Below are positions 12,531 to 23,300 of a stretch of 64,000 nt of DNA, in pieces. The stretch's first letter is position 1; the number at the start of each line of letters is the position of its first letter. Source of the DNA: Agapetus fuscipes (lineage: Eukaryota; Arthropoda; Insecta; Trichoptera; Glossosomatidae); the NCBI GenBank assembly GCA_951799405.1, contig OX637359.1:6196201-6260200 (forward strand), in the 5' to 3' direction. Position numbers and translations under genes: made by a program. The notes under the pieces are model-generated. The model did no database searches. It was given only the letters and a program-made list of their open reading frames with translations, and was not told the origin of the DNA.

Positions 12531-13003
12531 ACCACGTATTTTCATGTCATATCACGTCATAACCACGGTATTACTATTATTAAACTAAACTATAATCGGT
12601 TAATACACTAAATGGTACCTTAAGGCACTGCTCGAAGTGAAATTAAAACCTGATATAAGGTGCAAAAAATCTATATATCGACGAGTGAATATTGCAAAAC
12701 CTAAATGTACCATTAGGAAATTCTTACAATGCGTCGATGTGTTGCCTCAATCATGCAAAAATAAAATCATTTGCATTGGCCAATCTATGCAATCAAACCA
12801 ATGCATTTTACAAGAATATAAATACTGAAAAAGAAAACTACTATTGTATTGATTGTACTAGGCATTCACTTTGTAATCGTTCATCTTAAAAGATAAAAAT
12901 AAAAACATTTTGGTATTCGATTATGGCGAGTATATTATAATTCCACGACCGGTTTCGCAAACAATCCGTTCGCATCATAAGATGGCTAAATAAATACTAA
13001 TTA

Positions 13004-13243
13004 GGGCCTGTTGCACCAACCTCCAATCAATATTTAATTGAAACATCAAATTTGATTGCTTAGTTCTGGTAAGGACCTCGGTTAAATATTTCTCGAAAGT
13101 TGGTAAAAATGTGATGGAATTTGAACAGGAAATATGATTCACATCAGCTGACTTACGTATATGCAATCAATTGTTTGATTTGAAAGGGAGACATCACACT
13201 AAATTTTGATTTTCGTCTGATTGGAGTTTGGTGCAACAGGCCC
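13004..13243. mobile_element. MITE, TIR GGGCCTGTTGCACCAA
   Basis: Terminal inverted repeats of about 25 bp (left GGGCCTGTTGCACCAACCTC, right TTTGGTGCAACAGGCCC). The 240-bp interior is non-coding. A clean target duplication is not visible. Confidence 0.65.
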
Positions 13244-13493
13244 AATTTAAATGGTTCAGAGGAATGAATCGTTGAGAGTGTCAGCGTGTGAGGGTTTGAG
13301 GGAGGAAGGAAGGTGCAGGCCGGCCATGTGGGGAGTTTGTGTCATCTAGGTCACATTTTAGGAATGGCTTCCTCGGGAATATGGTTAAAAAAGGGGGATG
13401 AATTGCGGACCAGGATGTTTTTGATAAGTGTCTCAGTGGATTTTTTATATCAAATTTCAGTCTTGCATGAGACTGCCGTCCTTAGCAACTTAT

Positions 13494-13668
13494 AATAATC
13501 TATAATCTAAGTTGCAAAGATATATTACATATGAGATTCATATTAAATGCATTCCCACAAGCAGACAAAAAAACAATCTCAAATCAATATAAGGCATGCA
13601 ACTCTTGGCAACCTTTCCTGAAACAGGGGTGACATAGGCAAAGTTAACCTTTTTTTTACAGTATGGGT
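13494..13668 (-). mobile_element. RTE-like LINE 3'-UTR copy, partial
   Basis: Minus-strand copy lacking the start of the UTR (ends at CATACTGTAAAAA) and with an internal deletion after the GCATTCCCACAAGCAGAC block. Confidence 0.6.
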
Positions 13669-13669
13669 C

Positions 13670-14898
13670 AACAACAAAATATTTGTTTGCCTGACGTCTA
13701 GCAAACCGGCACAATTTGTTTGTGGCAATTCACGTACGGACCTCAATCCCAGCTTTTCCAGTACCATATTATGTGCAGCTTAGTTGCGTTTTTGTCTCTA
13801 CGCTGGCTCTGTTAGATACGAATTAATTTAATTGGTCGCTAAGTTGACGTATCGCGGAAAGGCGGCCAAAAAAGATAAAAAATAATGAACGCGCCCAAAC
13901 AGTTAGGCGCTGGATACAGAGCGCGCTTTAGTGCAAATTCAATTACCTATCCCAGGGGCTCTCAAACTGTGCTGCGGGGAGCAGGTTTCAGAAAGAGCAG
14001 ATGTGATCCGACGTAAAAAATAAATATTTGAGTGCTATGTGGTTAGATCTTTGAATCGGTATTGGAAAGGACAACCAAGAACTTTCAAATACTGCTGTAA
14101 AGGTTCTCATTGGATTTCCGGCTACACACTGTTACAAATATGTGTAATTTTGTGTCTGTGTAAGTCTGTGAGGTCTCTAGATATAGGTCTCTAGGTGTAT
14201 TTGTTCGGTATTGTGTGAGTATTAACTAGAATATTCTGGCGAAATCACGCATGTTGCAGTACCCAATGTTTCAAGACCGACCCTTATGCCTGCTATAAAA
14301 AGGACAACAGCTGTATGTAGCGTAAGACTTGTGTCTAAGCTGTCGAGCAAAACAGTGCAAAAGTATGTGAACCGTATCTTAAAATAAATTGTGCAAATAA
14401 ATAACGGGCATTTTTATTAAATTTAAACCCGTAAATCATAACAATACGTATGTGAAGATGGTTTTCGAGCTTAACATGTCTACACAGGAAAGACCGCCTT
14501 TCCGCGACACCTCAACTTACAGATGGACGATTCAAAGTTGTAATTAGCGAAGCTTAAGCCGAACATTGAGGAACTATGTAAAAAGAAACAAGCTGTTAGC
14601 TCATCCTTTACATATTTTTGGAATGCGTTTCAAATATATTGTGTTTTTGATGTAAGTGTTTTAATTTAAGCACCCCCCTCCATTAGCAAGGATGTACAAA
14701 AAAAAATGTTCATGGGTACAGTCTTTGAAAAAGATTGAGAGCCCTCGATATATCCATTAAAAAATACAGCTGCAGGAAATAAAGTAAAAATTCGTGATAA
14801 AACAATCACTATCATAATATTCAGTGGGACGTCACAATCACATCCGGAAAAAATAGAAAAATGCTAAAAAAATAGTTTAGTAATCAGTGCCCTAAGTA
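13670..14898. other. Non-coding stretch
   Basis: AT-rich sequence without a supported gene or a clear repeat boundary, apart from the dispersed AAATATTTGTTTGCC motif at its left end. Confidence 0.4.
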
Positions 14899-15025
14899 CA
14901 TTGCGTAAACTCAACTCGATTGCGTAAATCGAAAAAATGTATAAAAATTAAATCACTCTCGAGGAGTGCCGTCGTCAGTTCCATACTTTTTTGATTTACG
15001 CAATCCTGGTGAGATTTATGCAATG
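14899..15025. mobile_element. Small imperfect fold-back element
   Basis: CATTGCGTAAACTC and GATTGCGTAAATC at the left are mirrored by GATTTACGCAATCC and GAGATTTATGCAATG at the right. About 127 bp, non-coding. Confidence 0.45.
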
Positions 15026-15042
15026 TTTTATACTGAGCAGGG

Positions 15043-15298
15043 TATACCCTTAGTACGAGTTGCAAAACTTGAGAAAATATTAAGAAAATAAAAAAGTTTA
15101 TGGAAAATATTAAAGAGTGATTTCTCCCAAAATCTGCCTTTTTCGTTTCTCACACTTTATGGTCTTAGCAAAAGACTTACAGTGATGAAGAAAATCAAGT
15201 TCAAACAAACAAAAACGGCAGATTTTGGGGGAAATCACTCTTTAATAATTGCTGTAAACTTTACATTACTCAAGTTTTGCAACTCGTACTAAGGGTAC
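15043..15298. mobile_element. MITE, second copy of the 1971-2212 family
   Basis: Same inverted termini (CTTAGTACGAGTTGCAAAAC and complement) and the same conserved inner block around AAAACGGCAGATTTTGG. Longer and better preserved than the first copy. Confidence 0.65.
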
Positions 15299-15436
15299 AG
15301 ATCAACATTAAACTACACACGACCGATCTCCTGGGTAACTACCTAACACGTTTTCTGAAAGTCTGGTCAATCTAATCTAATCTATAGAATGAGGGCCTTT
15401 TCAGATTCCATGTATTTTGCCCGGATTTAGGATTGT

Positions 15437-15808
15437 CAGGCCCGGATTAACCCCTCTGGGGGCCCTGGTGCGAGATAAAGCTCGGGGCCTCCTACATCCC
15501 CCCCCCTTCCATCCTACTTTTCCATAACCTCAAAGATGCATATATTTTCCGAAAAAAAAGTACGTTGAAATTTTTTCTATACAATATTTTTTAGCTTTTG
15601 GGGGGCCCCTTGGTAGCGTATGCCTCATAAGACTTGCACCTAACTAATTTCTATTAAGTCTGTCATCGGGGACCCCTTTGGTCACAAATGCTCGGAAAGA
15701 CCTGGGCACTGATACAAATATAAGAGTTTTGTTGACCCTGTGGGGGCCCCCTGAGTGCGGGGGCCTTGGTTCGGTTGTACCGCTCGAACCGCCCTTAATC
15801 CGGACCTG
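15437..15808. mobile_element. hAT-type non-autonomous element, 8-bp TSD
   Basis: 372 bp bounded by CAGGCCCGGATTAA and its complement with one mismatch, and flanked by the 8-bp direct repeat AGGATTGT (15429-15436 and 15809-15816). CAGG termini with an 8-bp duplication indicate hAT. The flanking sequence GGATTGTCTATGG is found uninterrupted at 58386-58398, giving a related empty site. No transposase inside. Confidence 0.8.
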
Positions 15809-16182
15809 AGGATTGTCTATGGATTACCAGACAAACTGTGTAAAAGCTTGCATACATCTCCATAATCTATGGGCTTTCGACCTGGGGTCACAAATAAAAA
15901 CCACAGAAAACCGGGAAGAATGAGTCTAGTGTGAAATGGTTGTAAGGCTGGCCCTAACTGTGACCATAAATAGGTTCCACATGGAAAAAAACATCGCCTA
16001 CTACCAATTGTGCAGCTTAGGTACTAGTACAAGCTGCATTCAACCAAAGATGTCATCCTATTTTTCCTTATCTTATTCTTGAAAAAAATCCTAGATTATT
16101 ATTGGTTTTATAGGACTCATACAAAATTACTGACTTTAAATAACAATAATAATAATATAATAAATATTGTAAGAGCACTCAC

Positions 16183-16482
16183 CCTTGAGTTCATATAGCG
16201 CAGGAAAAAGTCCAGAAGGAAAGACTTCCCCTTGCGGAAGGCTCCGGCCACCGACACGACCACCACACTGCGGTCCTTCACATCGTCCTGCATCATCAGG
16301 GCAGCCAAAGCCTCCTCGTCCAGGCTGAAGGAGTGCTCTCCGTCTGTCCGGACGATCTGTATGGCCCGCGCTGGTCCCGTCATCTTGTGGCCGTTGGTGA
16401 CTGGCTGGACGGGCGCAGGAGCAGGAGCAGAGGAAGCCAGCTGGGCTGATCGCCGCTGCTTCGGCTTGTCTACCGATGTCAT
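16183..16482 (-). CDS. atl: Atlastin, first coding exon
   Basis: Encodes the N-terminus of atlastin, the dynamin-related GTPase that fuses ER membranes homotypically. The 100 codons start at ATG 16482 and end at an AGG followed by GTGAGT at 16182. A short Ser/Ala/Pro-rich variable leader is followed by [20 protein letters not shown] and the G1 region [20 protein letters not shown], whose GAFRKGKS is the P-loop typical of atlastins (Lys contacts nucleotide phosphate). The frame is open further upstream without another ATG, so this start is preferred. No later atlastin exon (G2-G4, middle domain, membrane hairpin) is visible in the 16 kb downstream, implying a very long intron running off the window or a stranded fragment. 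Confidence 0.88.
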
Positions 16483-16619
16483 AACTTTTGTTAAACTCCA
16501 AAAGGTTTCAATCCACAATGCCGTAGTGCCGAATTAAGTAAAGTATTTACGGTGTGTTCAGTCAAATGTATTGACTGTGTTAGGAATGGACTATAGAGGA
16601 CAGCAAAAGATAGTTGTGA

Positions 16620-16710
16620 TAATGGACCCTGAAGGGCGCAGGAGAGTGGAATGACTCAGACCAAGATGCCTGGATGAAGTAGTTGCAAATGAGATGAGAC
16701 AGGAGATTTA
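16620..16710 (+). mobile_element. LINE 3'-ORF fragment
   Basis: Reads VIMDPEGRRRVE and CLDEVVANEMRQ, matching the [12 protein letters not shown] / WLDEVVAD region of the LINE at 43.8-44.1 kb, but with stops. Confidence 0.5.
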
Positions 16711-16764
16711 TTTTTAAAAAGTAATATGTGTACATAATAGGCAATGCCTTTTGTAAGCCGTATT

Positions 16765-16915
16765 TGAAAGGTCCATCCAACCTTACAACAACTGGGTCTT
16801 GCTTGAGAATTGGCACTACAGCGACGACCAAGCTCGCAGAGGGCTCTTGAGGTGTGATACACACAAAAACAGCGCTCACCAAATAAATCATCCTAATATT
16901 ATTATTATTAACTAA
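16765..16915 (+). mobile_element. SINE family B, 3' part
   Basis: Lacks the tRNA-like head. Retains AAGGTCCATCCAACCTTAC, the GAGGGCTCTTGAGGTGTGAT block and the tail CAAATAAATCATCCTAATAT followed by ATT repeats. Confidence 0.6.
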
Positions 16916-17150
16916 TAGGTTGGTATACGGCTGACCACCCATGCTGTAGAAAATAGTTCACTTTGCCAGTGTCACCCCTGTTTCAGGGAAGGTCGACAAG
17001 AGTTTCAGGGTGTATGTTCATTTGAGATTTGGGTTTTTATGTCGTAGGTTTGCATGCGGCATGTGCAAGCGCAAACTTATACGTGTCTGCATGTGAGAAT
17101 ACATACGATACAAATCCCTAATGTTACGTATCTCTGCAACTTAGATTAGA
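16908..17150 (+). mobile_element. RTE-like LINE 3'-UTR copy
   Basis: Abuts the tail of the preceding SINE and ends in AACTTAGATTAGA. A short GAGGCCAAGACCCACCCC string follows, which resembles the end of the 44-kb LINE ORF. Confidence 0.65.
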
Positions 17151-17577
17151 AGGAGGCCAAGACCCACCCCTGTTGTTAAGTTGGTGAATAACTATAGATT
17201 GTGATGTTTGAAGTAATTAAATTTATTCACATACATACGTAGTCACTGTTTCACACAGAATTATGAAAATAAAGACAATAGATCTTTGAGCATTGTGAAG
17301 AGCAATTAAGTGATTTGTGGAAGCAACAAAACCATTGCATATAATATTGTGTTACATTCACAAAATCAAAGTCACTCAGTTTAGAGCCTATAGAAGTTTC
17401 TAGTCTCTACACTCTACAGTCTACACTCAGATCTAGGACAACGTATATTGTTTTACATATTATTTTTTTTCAATGAGGACTATCAGGTGTATAAAATAGA
17501 GATGACTTGAAATACACAACGCAGTGGGAAGACCCAGAGTACTGAATGGAACGGTGGCAGATTCTTATGCGGTAGAA

Positions 17578-17641
17578 GTCCGGTCGATAGCTCAGTGGTA
17601 GAATACCTCGGTGGGTTTGAATCCCACCGAGGTATTCTACG
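17578..17641 (+). repeat. tRNA-like sequence with perfect 18-bp hairpin
   Basis: GATAGCTCAGTGGTAGAATA resembles a tRNA D-arm/A box and GGTTTGAATCCC a B box. The B-box loop TTTGAAT is enclosed by an 18-bp perfect stem (17599-17641). A real tRNA has only a 5-bp T stem and needs an acceptor stem, which I do not see, so this is a SINE head or tRNA pseudogene. Confidence 0.5.
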
Positions 17642-17974
17642 GGGGTGTCAGAAATGATTTCCTGTTTCGATGTTTATTTCAAACCCGAAATAAAATACCC
17701 GCAAGGTCTACTCAGCCTTTACAAGAAATGAGTACCAGCCCCCTCAGGAGCTGGGAAACCCACACTTCAATTGAAGCGCTTGGCGCAATGGCGACCCCTT
17801 TACCTGAAAAAATAAATAGGTTCACTCGCCACATACGAGACCCTTCGGGGATAAAGCGATAAAGAAGTTGAATTTTGTGTAGCTTAGTTGATTTTTTTTT
17901 AAGAGTATGTGACTGGAAAATGAATGCGACTGAGAAGACAGCGCTGAAAGTAGTTGAAATATCAAGAAGGCCAG

Positions 17975-18359
17975 GGCTGGAAGTCTCATCACCAGGGTAA
18001 TTCTTACCTACCGAATATCGGAAATATTTGTATGATGATCTAATTTGGCAAGATGGCCGCAAGTCTTGTCTTGTATCCTGCCCCTTTTCCTCTAGGGGTG
18101 GCCAGTACCTCCACACAATTGCCTCCACTTGACTCTGTCCTTGCATACTTCTTTCATCTCATCTAATTTCATCACTCTTTTCATGCATGCTCTTCTCTTG
18201 TTTCCACTCTGTAAATTCCATTCATTTGCAATCTCATTTATCTGATCAATCCATTGTTTCCTAGGTCTTCCCCTTCCACGCTTAAGTGAAAAGCTGATTA
18301 GTCTTCATACAAATATTACCGATATTCCGTAGGAAAGAGACGTGATGAGACTTCCAGCC
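17975..18359. mobile_element. MITE family B interrupted by an RTE fragment
   Basis: GGCTGGAAGTCTCATCACC at the left is mirrored by GTGATGAGACTTCCAGCC at the right, and the inner arms match the MITE at 11658. Between them (about 18065-18292, minus) lies a piece of RTE 3' ORF with the RKQWIDQI and MKEVCKD-type codons and the TAGGGGTGGCC end. Confidence 0.6.
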
Positions 18360-18717
18360 CAGGACTCACTCCGGGTTGTAATATAATAATATTTAATCCA
18401 TAGACTTACAATATGTGGACCATAAACTATTTTAAGAAAAATAGACACTTTCATTTCAACCTACTTAATTAATTGCAAATTGTCTTTAGTTTGAAAGAGA
18501 ACACAGATGCTCATAATCTGATTTCATTGTAAGTAAACATTTTGTTGTTAAGCTAGGAAATCTTTTCTAAAAGTTTGCAGTTATTTGCAGAAATAGCATT
18601 ATTATAAAACATACGGCATGTGTAATTATTGGCTGCCAACATACAAGATGCAGAAGACAAGAAAACATTAGATTTCACATGATCACTATGTGGTGTTTGA
18701 CAGCTCTGTGGTTGATA

Positions 18718-18832
18718 TGAACATAAACTCTACAATGCTCTACAACTCTAGCCGCCTTCCCCTGAAACAAGGACGCCGCAGGAAAAATTACAGCATGAGT
18801 GGTCAGCCTCACACTGTTTTGTAACCGATAGG
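18718..18832 (-). mobile_element. RTE-like LINE 3'-UTR copy, degenerate
   Basis: Minus-strand copy with several deletions. Recognisable by TGAGGCTGACCACTCATGC and the CCCTGAAACAAGG block. Confidence 0.5.
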
Positions 18833-18839
18833 TATGCGA

Positions 18840-20320
18840 AAAATATTTCTTGGTTAGAGAAGATTGATAGTTTTTCAGTTTTGGACTTTTGACACTGTTT
18901 TTTTATTTCAAAATTACGTCTTCTACCTGGTGTTTACAGATGAAATATATTATATACCTGGCGATGATTTCATTCCGGGCAAAGTTCCATTCATGTTTTA
19001 TTCAAGTAGGTACTATGGCATCAGGGTTAAAGATTACAACAGAATCATCTGTCAATTAAAAAATATGACATGTGTAATATTGTCATTTTATTGGGATCCA
19101 ATGGACTTAGCACAAAAAAATTTAATTGTTTTTTTTCGTCACGGGTTTATGTGTCGAGGGTCCACAGTAACCAATAACAAAACTATTATTTTGCTTTTCC
19201 CAAGTGACCCGGCAGTGTGACGTCACAATTTAGGTTTTTCTGCCGAGCCCATTAATGGAACAATAACATACGCAGGTGATTTAATTATTGTATTTTCTGC
19301 AATAATAGACAAAACGGGGCAACAGTTCCAAAGGCGATTTTGGTTCAAAAAAATAAGTAAAAATAAAAGCTAGCACACGACAAATTAGCGGAATGCTCTT
19401 TCGCAGTAAACAGATAATGCAATCATTTACATAAGTCCTATTAAACTGTTAGAACAGGTGGTTATTTTCATGTATTTCGATTAATTCACGATTTTGATTT
19501 TCCGACATGTCTGTGACACAAAAGATAACATTCACTTATTAAATAACCGTGCGCAGATAACGATCCGGCGTGATCTCATCACTTACCACGCTGCACCACG
19601 TCAAATAAGCTCTTGCAAAATATTGTGGGAAAACAATCGAATTACACGGACTGGGACAAATACTTATTATGGAACGAATGCGCAGAACACAAAGGAAGCA
19701 CGTGTAAAACCACCGATCACCAAACTGACACGCAAATTAGATGGATTTGAAATGCACCAGGCGTAATCACTGATTTTGTTCAATATTATTTACCTTCACT
19801 TTCGTGCAAAGAACGTTGTCTGTGTTTACGTCCCTGTGTTTCAGCCATTTTTGATTTGCGAAATAATTATTCTGACGTAACTTGCCTTGAACATCGTACA
19901 GAAGAATACAGTTTGGGCAACATGCAGAACATAAAACATTTATTTATTCCTAAGTTTAAATCGAGCGGTATAAATCACATGAGATAATATATAAAATTCA
20001 AAAAGTTCAAAAAATAAAAATAGTGACAGTCATGAAGATCAACAATATTCAATTTACATTAAAAAAATCTTAGTAATCCTCTGAGAGTAATAAGTACGAC
20101 GTTTGAAAAAGGTTTTGCAATGTTTAACGCTGGCAAGCTGCTTGTAGACAAACATTTACGGTAGGTATGAATGGAAATATCTTCTTAACATGGCCAGAAA
20201 AATAATATGTTTAAGAAAAACAGCTGTCAGTTTAATTTGCGCTCGTGCCCCAAATTAGGTTATTTTTGCGATCAAATTTTTATCCTCCGAATTCTTTATG
20301 AAATAGTTCTTTGTATCAAA
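18840..20320. promoter_or_regulatory. Region upstream of PDCL3
   Basis: AT-rich intergenic sequence without a supported gene; the open frames at 18864-19220 and 19494-19766 show no known motif. The PDCL3 promoter and 5' UTR should lie toward its right end, but I cannot point to a TATA box or initiator with confidence. Confidence 0.3.
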
Positions 20321-20324
20321 TAAC

Positions 20325-20330
20325 ATGCAG
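20325..20330 (+). CDS. PDCL3: PDCL3 coding exon 1 (ATGCAG)
   Basis: ATGCAG followed directly by the donor GTATAG, with A at -3. Family members begin Met-Gln-Asp/Asn-Pro, and exon 2 opens in phase with Asn-Pro, so only Met-Gln is missing from it. This is the one ATGCAG+GT I found upstream. The 5' UTR boundary is not defined. Confidence 0.6.
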
Positions 20331-23300
20331 GTATAGTGCCAGATTTTGAAATCAATGTTACATTTGATTCTTATTTGATGTATATTCTGTGGTTTAAAGT
20401 CTTTTTCCATTTCTTTCTTTTCCATTATCGATATGTCACTTCACAACAAGAAGGTCGATGTTCAACTGTTCGGTCTCTTGTTTATTGACAGTGGAACATC
20501 AATTATTCAAATCTGAATAATATTCCAAATAGTCAGTCTTGCCAACACTACACGCCCCCATGATGTTACCATCATTAAACATAGTCGTGGAGCCAACGCG
20601 GCTTCACTCTTGCTCTCTGAGGTCTTGGATCCAGCTCTAATGAGGGCAACTCTGACAAAAGCTGTAGGTTTTCTGATGATGGCTGATCAACAATCAGCTC
20701 ATCTCCCGGCGCCATCCTCAGATCCAGCACATGTCTTGGCATACCATCCACTTGTACAGTATTATCTGAAACAATGGCATCAACATGACCTCTATCCCAG
20801 GTTGTGGTGCAGCGCGCTCCTGGAGGCTTCACCAGCACCCGATCTCCCACCCGATAACGACACGACTCTTCCGTTTCCTTCACCACTGGTAAGGACGCTG
20901 GATGCCGCCATTTGTATGAGTAGACACTTGACGACGGCGCGTCTCGGCCCCGTGTCCCCTCACTAGCCAAATTATACCAGAAAGCTGCCATCAGTGGGGA
21001 TATACCACTTCTGGCTGCCACTCGCTTTACTGTTCGGTGGTTACGCTCGACAATTCTATTTCCAGATGGGCGATAGGCCGCTCGAAACCGCTGCGCTACT
21101 CCCCAACGCTCACACAATGCCGTAACCTGTTGCGAGCGGAATGCGGTGCCATTGTCCATCAATAGCTCGTCAGGTGGACCACGTTCTCGGAACACTTCGT
21201 CAAGGTTGCCAGAAATTTCACATCCGCTCTCCGTTTTAATCTCCCGCCACACAGCGAATCGTCCTGGACCACAATCAACAATAGTCAAGAATCGGCTTTT
21301 GCCATAATGCGTCACATCCACTGACAGTCTACTCCAAGTCTTCTCAACAGACAATACTCCTTCTTCGTGCGTTGTAGGTGCTGGATCGATAGACGCACAT
21401 CGCTCACACGCTCTCACGCAGTCTTCAACCGCAGCCCTTGTCACTGAGGAATCGACCATCTTGGCCAACTGAAGACTGCGATCAACTCCAAAATGATGCA
21501 TAGCGTGAAGACTCTCCACATTGGCCACACATGCCAGTGACTCCTTTGCCAGCCACCGTTGACACACCCTAGTCAGCACGTCAGCCTTATTCTTCTCCGA
21601 CGGCACAAAAGTAACGGTGATCTCCAGTGCACATTCCCGAGTGAGGTCACTGAAAAGGCCAAGTCTTCTTTTGACCAGCATCTCACTGGTTCCTGACACC
21701 TTGGCTCGACAATCTCCAACAAGGACTGACCTTAACCACCGCTCGGCCGTCTTGGAGTCAATCATAAGCTCAAGTTTAGTTAAACCCCACTTGAGAGCAA
21801 GGTTAACACCTTTAATGGCAGCGTCCAACTCGGCGATATTGATGTGGGCTAGATCGGCACCTTTTCTAAGCCATGCTGCATCCTCTACTACAACGCCTTC
21901 AATCTCGACGACAGCTCCCAACGCCAGAGAGCTCGCATCTGTCCAAACTCTGCCACAGGTAGTTAATGGCACATTCCAAATACCACGCACTGGATCCTCT
22001 AACTGCACTCTTGCCACAATGTTACGAATGAAAGCGTTTGCTTTTGCGCCAACAGGATCCTCCCAACCTTCGCCTTCACCGACACGCTTAGCATAGCTGC
22101 ACGCTACTCGCAGCCAACTACACACCGGATAATGACCCACAAGCTGACCACAAATGGAAAATAACTCTCGCTTCGAAAGAGCCTTATCCCCAAGTGAAGG
22201 GAGCTCATTCCCTCGTCGATATTCCAGTTGGCCATCGCTTCTCCGCGCGATTGCCAACCCAAGGGCACGTCCGCCATCCAGCGCCTGCGGAACCTTAGCC
22301 TCCAAGCCATACCTCCTCAAATGTTCAGTCACCCTCTGCGCACTGACTACACATTCACTCACCAAAATATCGTCAATATAACTAGCAGTACCCCGAGCAA
22401 CTGCCTCGTCCAAACTAAGAACATAGTCAAGGATCCGACTCATTATTCTCGGCGCACAATTAAGCCCGAACCCGAGACGAGTCAAGTGATAAGTCTGATT
22501 TCGGAACTTCACCGTCTGGTACGGCCATAAAGTTTCGTCCACCTCGATCTGAAGGTAAGCAGACTTCAAGTCCACCAACACGAGGGGCTCTGCCATCCGC
22601 CGCCACTCTCGCAACGATTGATCGCATGCAGCTGCATCAACACCTGGCCGACTTTCTACATGTTTATTAAGTTCGCGATAGTCCAACACAGGGCGAACTT
22701 TATGTTTATTTGCCTGGACGATCGCCATCAGAGGCAGCAATCCTGCTTGCGCCTGATTTGAAGTCGGCTTCAACCAGCCCTCCTCAATCCATCGCTGGAC
22801 CTCGTCCTCGTAGGCTTCCTTACTTGGTTTATCAAAATTATTTTTATACGCGGCGACTCTGTTGGTTAGCTCTGGCGGCCCCACCTTCCACCTCCATGCA
22901 ACTTTCCAGCGTCCATGTGTTCTATCGAACACGGCATCAAAGTCTCTATCTTCTATGTGATGGTTCTTTGTCCCTTCTACCGTTGCACCACACTCATTTT
23001 TGGCGAGAAAAATTTTTCCACTCGACACACAAACACCCCCCGCCACACTAATAAAATCCATACCCAACACTATGTCAGCCCCTGAAAACACCTTTTCCAG
23101 GAGTAAACAATCCAAGCTCACGGTCATCCCGAGCGCCTCCAGCTCAACGACCGCCCGTCCTGCACAAGAAATTCGAGAGCCGTCGACTGCTACGACGCTC
23201 TCGCAGGGCCTCGCCGACTTTTCTCCTGCCCACAAATCCGCCCTGACAATGGACCTCGAACAGCCCGTGTCCACTAGGGCTCTGACGCGCCTACCCTGTA

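Noticed and set aside
18864..19220. 118-codon plus-strand ORF upstream of PDCL3
   Set aside because: Composition follows AT-rich DNA, no recognisable domain, ends within a dispersed repeat motif.
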